A stretch of DNA of 64,000 nt from Costus lasius (Eukaryota; Streptophyta; Magnoliopsida; Zingiberales; Costaceae). Every line of letters begins with the position of its first letter. Within the stretch, counting starts at the first letter, position 1. The translations under genes and the position numbers were made by a program. The stretch spans positions 12,290,501 through 12,354,500 of the forward strand of contig CM050449.1 of assembly GCA_027563935.2 (NCBI GenBank), in the 5' to 3' direction. This document shows, piece by piece, positions 60,245 through 64,000 of the stretch. The notes below the pieces were generated by a model. That model was not told where the DNA came from. It was given only the letters and a program-made list of their open reading frames with translations, and did no database searches.

Positions 60245-62160
60245 TGTTATAACCTAAAAATTTTATTTTATAATTTAAATTTTTAAAATTTGAATTTGGA
60301 AAATTTTCTATAATTAATCCCCTAAATATTCTCCCTAATCCTAGGCTATTTTAGCCTCCCTAATCCTATAAATAACACCATAAACCTCCCCTTAATCTAT
60401 CCAATTAATCCCTAAATTTCACTTCTGTTTTGAACGTTGTCGCCTGCCTTTTTGCTCGCGTCTTCTCCGACCACCACAGCAAGTGCGTGAGTCCGGCGGC
60501 GACAGGAAGACGTGCCGGTGTCGTCTTCATCTCTCCTTGGAGCAGCGCCCGCCTTCCGACGAGTTTCCGGACGCGTGCGTGGATTCAGCGGCAGCGACGA
60601 GATTTCTGAGCCGGAACTTGGGCGTTGACTCTATTTCCTTCCGGCACCGGCAGACCATCTCCCTTACGACGTCAGGCGACGAGTCTAGGGTCGGCGGCTT
60701 CTTCCCCTCTTTCCAGCAAGCATCCCAGGCAAGCGGTGGTTTCGTTCTCCTCTGTCGGCGACGGAATTTCGTGCGTCGGTGGAAGTGGAAGTAGTTTCTT
60801 CCTTTTTCGGCGGCGGCTCCTCCCAGCAGCTTCATCCTTTTCCGGCGGCTGGTCTTCCCAGGCGAGCGTCGGTGGCCTTCCCTGTTGATCAAATCGTTCG
60901 TTTGCCGCGTCGAGGTCAGCAGGCAGAGGTAAGTTTTGTTTAATATTATTTATATTTTAAATCCATTCTTTTAAAGAGAATATATATATATATATATCAT
61001 TATCTTGGGGAATTACATGATAATTAAATTTTGGAGAAGAGATTAATAAAAATCTAAATTAGTATTATTATTATTTGTAATTAGGGAAGATTTAGTGATT
61101 TTAGTATCTTTGAGATTAAATTGATTTTAAATAGAAAATTAGGGGTTGAGGGTAATATTATCGATTGATGCATATGATGGATATTAACAGAGGTTTATTT
61201 AAATTGTTCAGTGAAGAAAGGGAGATAATTTTGATTTCAGGAGGATTTAGGATATTAGCACTCGAGGTAGGAATCTTACCCTACTCCTTTATTACAGTGT
61301 CAAGAATTATAGGATTTGCTGCTTAATCCTTTGGTTTGATATATGATGCATATGTTAGGATTGATTAACACTGATATCTAATTGCTCCGTCTGCTTGATT
61401 TGTTTCTGAATTTCTGTTGACCTCAATTATCTTATTCATTGGTCATATTCTGTTTCTGTATGCATGATTAACAAAACTGTATTGAGATATCTGATATATT
61501 GACATATGAACATGGTTGAACAATTGTGCATCTGTGACATTGACACATGAGTATGTAGAACTGTTGAATATTTGTTATGTTAAAGTTGTGATACATATTG
61601 ACCTCTAGACTAGATGATTTATTTTCTAGTGGCCATCGTATGCGTGTTATAGTTCCGACACATATCGAACTATCTGTTTGCCGGTTAGGGCACCGCCAGT
61701 GTCCTCGGGACAATACTACAGATGTCAGGTGTTGGACGCAACATTCCAGACTGTTTAGGACAGTCGTTCCACTGTGTGAGCAACAGTGGAAACACTCTAA
61801 AAATGAGTGCGGCTCTTGATTGAGATCTATTGACCAGCTTGATGATTTACACGGCATTCTGTATATTAACTGTATATTGCTGTTTCAGTCATTGAATTAT
61901 CTTGTTATTTGACTCCCTCACTATACTTGTTGATTTCTACTTAGCATTTTGCTAACTTCTGTTGTTTCTCTTCCAAGTACAGAGTTAACTTCTGGAAGGG
62001 CTAGAGTAGATAGCAGATACCAGCCTGAGTTCAGATAGTCTTGTAGCTCTTATTTCAGTCGAATTGTTTACATCTTGCTAGAATATGTTAGAAATTGTAT
62101 TATAAAACTGTTAGATGATAAATTTGGATTATTTATTTAATGAATAATATTGAATTATAA
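60245..62160 (+). mobile_element. Probable solo LTR of a Ty3/gypsy-type element
   Basis: The stretch starts TGTTATAACC. It has a TATA-like CTATAAATA at 60366-60374, then a GC-rich leader-like segment (60430-60930) without protein similarity, and an AT-rich tail with polyadenylation-like sequence near 62100-62150. This resembles a long plant gypsy LTR in plus orientation. No second LTR, primer-binding site or 5-bp duplication could be shown, so both boundaries and the call are tentative. The alternative is an unrecognised non-coding gene. Confidence 0.35.
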
Positions 62161-62711
62161 TAGTTCTCTGGTTCATATCAATATTGTCATCTTCATGGGG
62201 AACCCTCAGCTAGAGATAGCCGGCTTTCCACCGGAGCATGACGAGTTAGTTTATGAGCTCTACAATATGTTGTGCATTTAATAATCATAGAACGCAAGGA
62301 CAGAAAGGTCAGAGAAAGAAGTTGATCTATTAGACCCATCCTTTGTTTAGAATTAAGATGACCTAAATAGCGATTTGCCATGCAATCGATACTCTAGTTG
62401 AGTATGATGACCTAAATAGTGGTTTGTCATCCAATTCAATATGAGAAATTATAAATATATTCACCAAGGTACTCAAGTCAGATGAGTTTAAGGAGCTGGG
62501 AAGTATAATCGGGCTATGCAAATTTCATATATTGAGAAGTTTGCGAAATTCGAGGGATTGATAAGTTCCAGAACCAGTTTTGAAGCAGAGAAGAGTTGTA
62601 AAAATTTAATTAGAACAGATGATGAGCTATAATTGTACTAGTGTAAATACATGCATTGTTGTGATGGTTTCTCCTCTCTTCTCTGTTCCAACAAAGAACC
62701 AACTCCTTTAA

Positions 62712-63196
62712 TCAGATAACCAACTCCTTTAATCTCTCGTTGACTGTTGAAGCTTCCAAGCCAATTCTTGAGTTGACAGCCTGCAAAGAAGCAAATGTTA
62801 AGCGCCTCCTCAGATCATAATTAAGTGGCAACGTTGACTAATTTGCTCAAGAATATAAGCATAAAACAAAGTAATAAATGATTGCCTGGGAATGTATAGT
62901 GTGGATGATCTTGTCACCCACGACAGAGAAGCTAGCGTTAACAACTTCAGCTCCTTCTTCCTCGAGAAGGCTGATCACTTCATGGAACATGAACCCCTTC
63001 CTGGTGCCACTTATGAGAAGCACCTCCAAGCAATTCACGCCCTGGTGTCTCACTTCAACGATCGGCAGCCGATACCTCCTGGCGCCGCCGCCGCCGTGCA
63101 TCATCCTCGCCTGCTTCAACTTCTCGATCCTCTCCGCCAGTATTTTGATGTACGATGTGGCTTGCTCCAACTCGTCTCGCTGCGTTGTTACATCCT
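62712..63196 (-). CDS. bHLH transcription factor, last two exons, 5' exon not in window
   Basis: Partial nuclear bHLH factor of the bHLH36/125/162-like group. Exon 63196-62886 encodes the end of helix 2 and a leucine-rich coiled coil (LEQATSYIKILAERIEKLKQ), then an ACT-like segment (YRLPIVEVRHQGVNCLEVLL, FHEVISLLEEEGAEVVNASF). The last exon, 62780-62712, encodes AVNSRIGLEASTVNERLKEL and the stop. The basic region and helix 1 should lie on an exon at higher coordinates. None is visible up to 64000, so it is beyond the window edge or lost. The join between the two exons uses a GC donor. The exon 2 start is approximate (63194 is an alternative). Confidence 0.8.
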
Positions 63197-63259
63197 CTAT
63201 ATGAATTTAATTGGTGACAACGAACAGTACAAGTATATAATCAGTGCTAGCTTAAAATG

Positions 63260-64000
63260 ACTTACATAGGTGCCTCTTTTATTATTATATTTTACGGATA
63301 ACTCCTCAATTTAACTCCTCTAAGGACAAGTTTCCTTGGAGAGATCCACGGAGAAGAGTAAGGAGTTTTTCTTTGTTTCTTTGGAGCAAAAAAAATAAAA
63401 AAAAAATGATAAGCTTTACTTCTTAAAAAAAAAAATTTATATGCACTACTTTTACCTCTCCTCCTTTTGCCCTCACCCCTCCTTGTCCCTGCCCTCCCTA
63501 GTCGTTGGCATGTCCTCCTCCCCCTCCCTCCTCTCTGCCCCCGCACTCTTCGGGATCTCACCCCACCTCCCCTGCTGCCTCTCAAGCTCGCCTCTCTTTC
63601 CTTTCCTCCCCCTCTCTGCCCTCACAAGCTCACCCGCCTCTCCACTCCCTATGCAAGGTCGCTCCTCTCCCTCCCTCACCTCTCCACCCTCCCTCCTCAG
63701 TGGCACCGCCCTCCTCCTCTTCTTTGACTTTTCTTCTCGTCGACACCACCCTCCTCTTCTCCAACTTTGAGCTTGAGCTTCTGCACACCAACCCCCTTCA
63801 CTCCCTGCACCCTGCATGTTCTTTATTACTCCCACTGTTCATGTGCATTTTTTTCTATCCTTTCATAATTTTTTTCTCCCTGTTTTCATCTCTAAATATT
63901 TATCTTTTTTATAAAATATCTAAAATTTTCTTTTTTCATAAAAAATCTAATTTTTCTTTTTTCAAAAAAAAATCTGAATTTATCTTATTTTTGGCGTTTA
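63260..64000. other. Right-edge region: possible bHLH intron with pyrimidine-rich block
   Basis: Contains an imperfect inverted repeat around aactcctc and aaggagtt (63300-63372), poly-A runs, then a pyrimidine-rich GC block (63450-63830). Open frames on both strands in that block are low complexity (Ser/Pro/Leu or Arg/Glu/Gly) and not convincing genes. If the bHLH gene is intact, this is part of its first intron. Confidence 0.4.

Noticed and set aside
60483..60892. Open frames on both strands in the GC-rich leader-like segment
   Set aside because: Arg/Ser-rich with no recognisable family, and both strands are open. It is better explained as leader sequence of a probable LTR.
63473..63835. 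Open frames at the right edge (Arg/Glu/Gly on minus, Ser/Pro/Leu on plus)
   Set aside because: Translations of a pyrimidine-rich block. None carries the basic region and helix 1 that the bHLH gene lacks in this window.

Overview
The window is nuclear DNA of a flowering plant, most likely a commelinid monocot. The evidence is: intron-split genes with GT-AG boundaries; plant-only families (GT61 glycosyltransferases, a PERK receptor kinase, a Raf-like MAPKKK, an OTS-type SUMO protease, RHD6-like and ACT-like bHLH factors); abundant plant hAT, Ty3/gypsy and L1 elements; and one very GC-rich gene beside an AT-richer paralogue, the bimodal base composition typical of monocots. The long repeat-filled introns would suit a palm-like genome, but the species is not decidable from sequence alone.

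Layout. 1-3,000: two hAT-type elements with exact 8-bp target duplications. 3,025-13,661: two GT61 genes head to head (A on minus, B on plus), separated by a 4-kb gag-only Ty3/gypsy element with both LTRs. 14,074-15,638: a GC-rich block, probably an LTR remnant. 16,618-17,314: a broken RHD6-type bHLH gene. 17,954-22,313: a PERK receptor kinase on minus. 22,800-27,000: intergenic, with low-confidence repeat remnants. 27,012-46,580: a 14-exon SUMO protease gene of about 19.6 kb on plus, its introns full of inverted-repeat elements. 47,503-49,226: a GC-terminal, hAT-like element enclosing an intact single-exon RING-H2 open frame. 49,258-53,708: a 5'-truncated, degenerate L1-type LINE. 54,701-57,889: a Raf-like kinase on minus. 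60,245-62,160: a probable LTR. 62,712-63,196: the 3' exons of a bHLH gene on minus whose first exon is not in the window.

The genes do not form one pathway. The GT61 pair probably acts in the Golgi on cell-wall xylan. PERK senses the wall at the plasma membrane. The Raf-like kinase and the SUMO protease are cytosolic or nuclear regulators. No tRNA, rRNA, CRISPR array or bacterial-type operon was seen. The points most worth following are the RING-H2 frame inside the element, the split divergent GT61 pair with its different stem and a small extra intron, the bHLH pseudogene, the repeated acceptor-like sequences before SUMO-protease exon 10, and a GC-AG intron in the right-hand bHLH gene. All exon models were read by eye from frame continuity and splice consensus, with no transcript evidence.
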